Of a DNA stretch of 64,000 nt, positions 63,093-64,000 are shown piece by piece (the stretch's first letter is position 1; each line of letters starts with the position of its first letter). The translations under genes and the position numbers were made by a program. This DNA is from Panacagrimonas sp963975245. Lineage in GTDB: Bacteria; Pseudomonadota; Gammaproteobacteria; Nevskiales; Nevskiaceae. Location of the stretch: positions 62,001 through 126,000 of the forward strand of contig CAXBFJ010000006.1 in the NCBI GenBank assembly GCA_963975245.1, written 5' to 3'. The notes below the pieces were generated by a model. The model saw only the letters and a list, made by a program, of their open reading frames with translations, made no database searches and was not told the DNA's origin.

Positions 63093-64000
63093 ATGCGTTC
63101 CCATTACTGCGGTCAGGTTAACGAAACACTGATCGGCGAAACCGTTACGGTCTGTGGCTGGGTGCACCGCCGCCGAGACCACGGTGGTGTCATTTTTATT
63201 GATCTTCGTGATCGCGAAGGCCTGCTCCAGTGCGTGTTTGACCCCGATACGGTCGAGGCCTTTGCACTGGCCGACCGTTTTCGCTCGGAGTTTGTCGTGC
63301 GCATCACGGGTCGAGTGCGCCCCAGGCCGGCGGGCACCGAGAATGCCAACCTGAGCACGGGCCAGATTGAAGTGCTGGGCAAGCAGGCGGAGCTATTGAG
63401 CAGCGCGCTGACGCCGCCGTTCCATCTGGATGATGAGAATGTCGGTGAGGAGACGCGCCTCAAGTATCGCTATGTCGATCTGCGCAGACCTGCCCTGCAA
63501 AAGAATCTCAAGCTGCGCCACGACATCATCCGGCGCATTCGCAATCACATGGATGAGAACGGGTTTCTTGAAGTGGAAACCCCGATTCTCACCCGCGCAA
63601 CACCCGAGGGTGCGCGCGACTACTTGGTGCCCTCGCGTACTCATCCAGGGCATTTCTTTGCGCTGCCGCAGTCGCCGCAGCTGTTCAAGCAGCTGTTGAT
63701 GGTGGGTGGCCTGGATCGCTACTACCAGATTGCGCGCTGCTTCCGCGATGAAGATCTCCGTGCGGATCGCCAGCCTGAATTCACCCAGCTGGATATCGAA
63801 ACCTCCTTCCAGACACAGGACCAGATCATGCAAATGATCGAGTCGCTGGTGCGGGACCTATTTCAGAAGGTGCTGGACGTTGATCTTGGCGATATGCCGA
63901 GAATGCCCTATGCAGAGGCCATGGCCCGCTTTGGCTCGGATAAACCCGACCTGCGTAATCCGCTGGAGCTGGTCGATATCAAGGATCTGGTTGCCGATTC
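63093..64000 (+). CDS. aspS: Aspartyl-tRNA synthetase (3' end outside window)
   Basis: The first 302 codons of a class II aspartyl-tRNA synthetase are present. The N-terminal anticodon-binding OB fold (GWVHRRRDHGGVIFIDLRDREGLLQCVFD) is followed by motif 1 and motif 2 (YYQIARCFRDEDLRADRQPEFTQLDIE) of the catalytic domain. The frame runs off the window edge. The ATG is fixed by MRSHYCG. Confidence 0.95.
   Translation, partial: MRSHYCGQVNETLIGETVTVCGWVHRRRDHGGVIFIDLRDREGLLQCVFDPDTVEAFALADRFRSEFVVRITGRVRPRPAGTENANLSTGQIEVLGKQAELLSSALTPPFHLDDENVGEETRLKYRYVDLRRPALQKNLKLRHDIIRRIRNHMDENGFLEVETPILTRATPEGARDYLVPSRTHPGHFFALPQSPQLFKQLLMVGGLDRYYQIARCFRDEDLRADRQPEFTQLDIETSFQTQDQIMQMIESLVRDLFQKVLDVDLGDMPRMPYAEAMARFGSDKPDLRNPLELVDIKDLVAD

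Overview
The window is a chromosomal segment from a gammaproteobacterium. The housekeeping genes are of that type: gmk, rpoZ, tkt-gap-pgk, an Entner-Doudoroff set (edd-eda and zwf-pgl), rpoH with the QRKLFFNLR box, dusB, ettA and aspS. I cannot assign a genus. No transposase, integrase, phage gene, rRNA, tRNA or CRISPR array was seen. Base composition looks moderately GC-rich by eye throughout.

Region 1 (1-7970) is an aromatic or ring-compound catabolic cluster on the + strand. It holds two VanA-like Rieske oxygenases (the first cut by the window edge), an acyl-CoA dehydrogenase, an extradiol catechol 2,3-dioxygenase, 4-hydroxy-2-oxovalerate aldolase, acylating acetaldehyde dehydrogenase, two tautomerase-family proteins and an SDR-like protein without the usual catalytic motif. 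The aldolase gene is preceded by a partial tandem duplication of its own 5' end. Hydrolase, hydratase and oxygenase reductase are not in the window.

Region 2 (8054-17251) is mostly core: gmk, rpoZ, tkt, gap, pgk, a Rossmann-fold reductase, a LemA/TPM/TPM set and a queuosine-precursor transporter. Region 3 (17586-27005) is accessory lipid or terpenoid/steroid-like catabolism. It has an HxlR regulator divergent from an enoyl-CoA hydratase, P450, ACAD10/11-type dehydrogenase, APH-fold kinase and SDR, followed by a FadL-type porin, a GFA-family protein and a GlxA-type AraC regulator. A decayed fragment of the C-terminus of a large protein encoded near 35-37 kb lies at 27008-27228.

Region 4 (27701-34707) looks iron-related. 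A delta-60-repeat lipoprotein gene is divergent from a tightly overlapped four-gene operon: imelysin-like lipoprotein, a vitamin-K-dependent-carboxylase homologue (HTTM/VKGC), a DCC-family thiol protein and a TonB-dependent receptor. Two Fur-like palindromes lie between them. I regard this as the most interesting system in the window. Region 5 (34785-44755) has a large uncharacterised membrane protein, an AidB-like dehydrogenase, a four-gene operon (two ACADs, a Rieske oxygenase, a PaaX-like regulator) and a DUF3047 protein.

Region 6 (44796-64000) is core and regulatory: the Entner-Doudoroff genes, a FixL/FixJ-like two-component pair, rpoH preceded by a perfect CIRCE element, a glycosyltransferase, an alpha/beta hydrolase, a histone-H1-like lysine-rich protein with its own terminator, dusB, a response regulator with a long helical tail, several small membrane proteins, ettA, a DinB-family protein, an FmdB zinc ribbon protein and the start of aspS.
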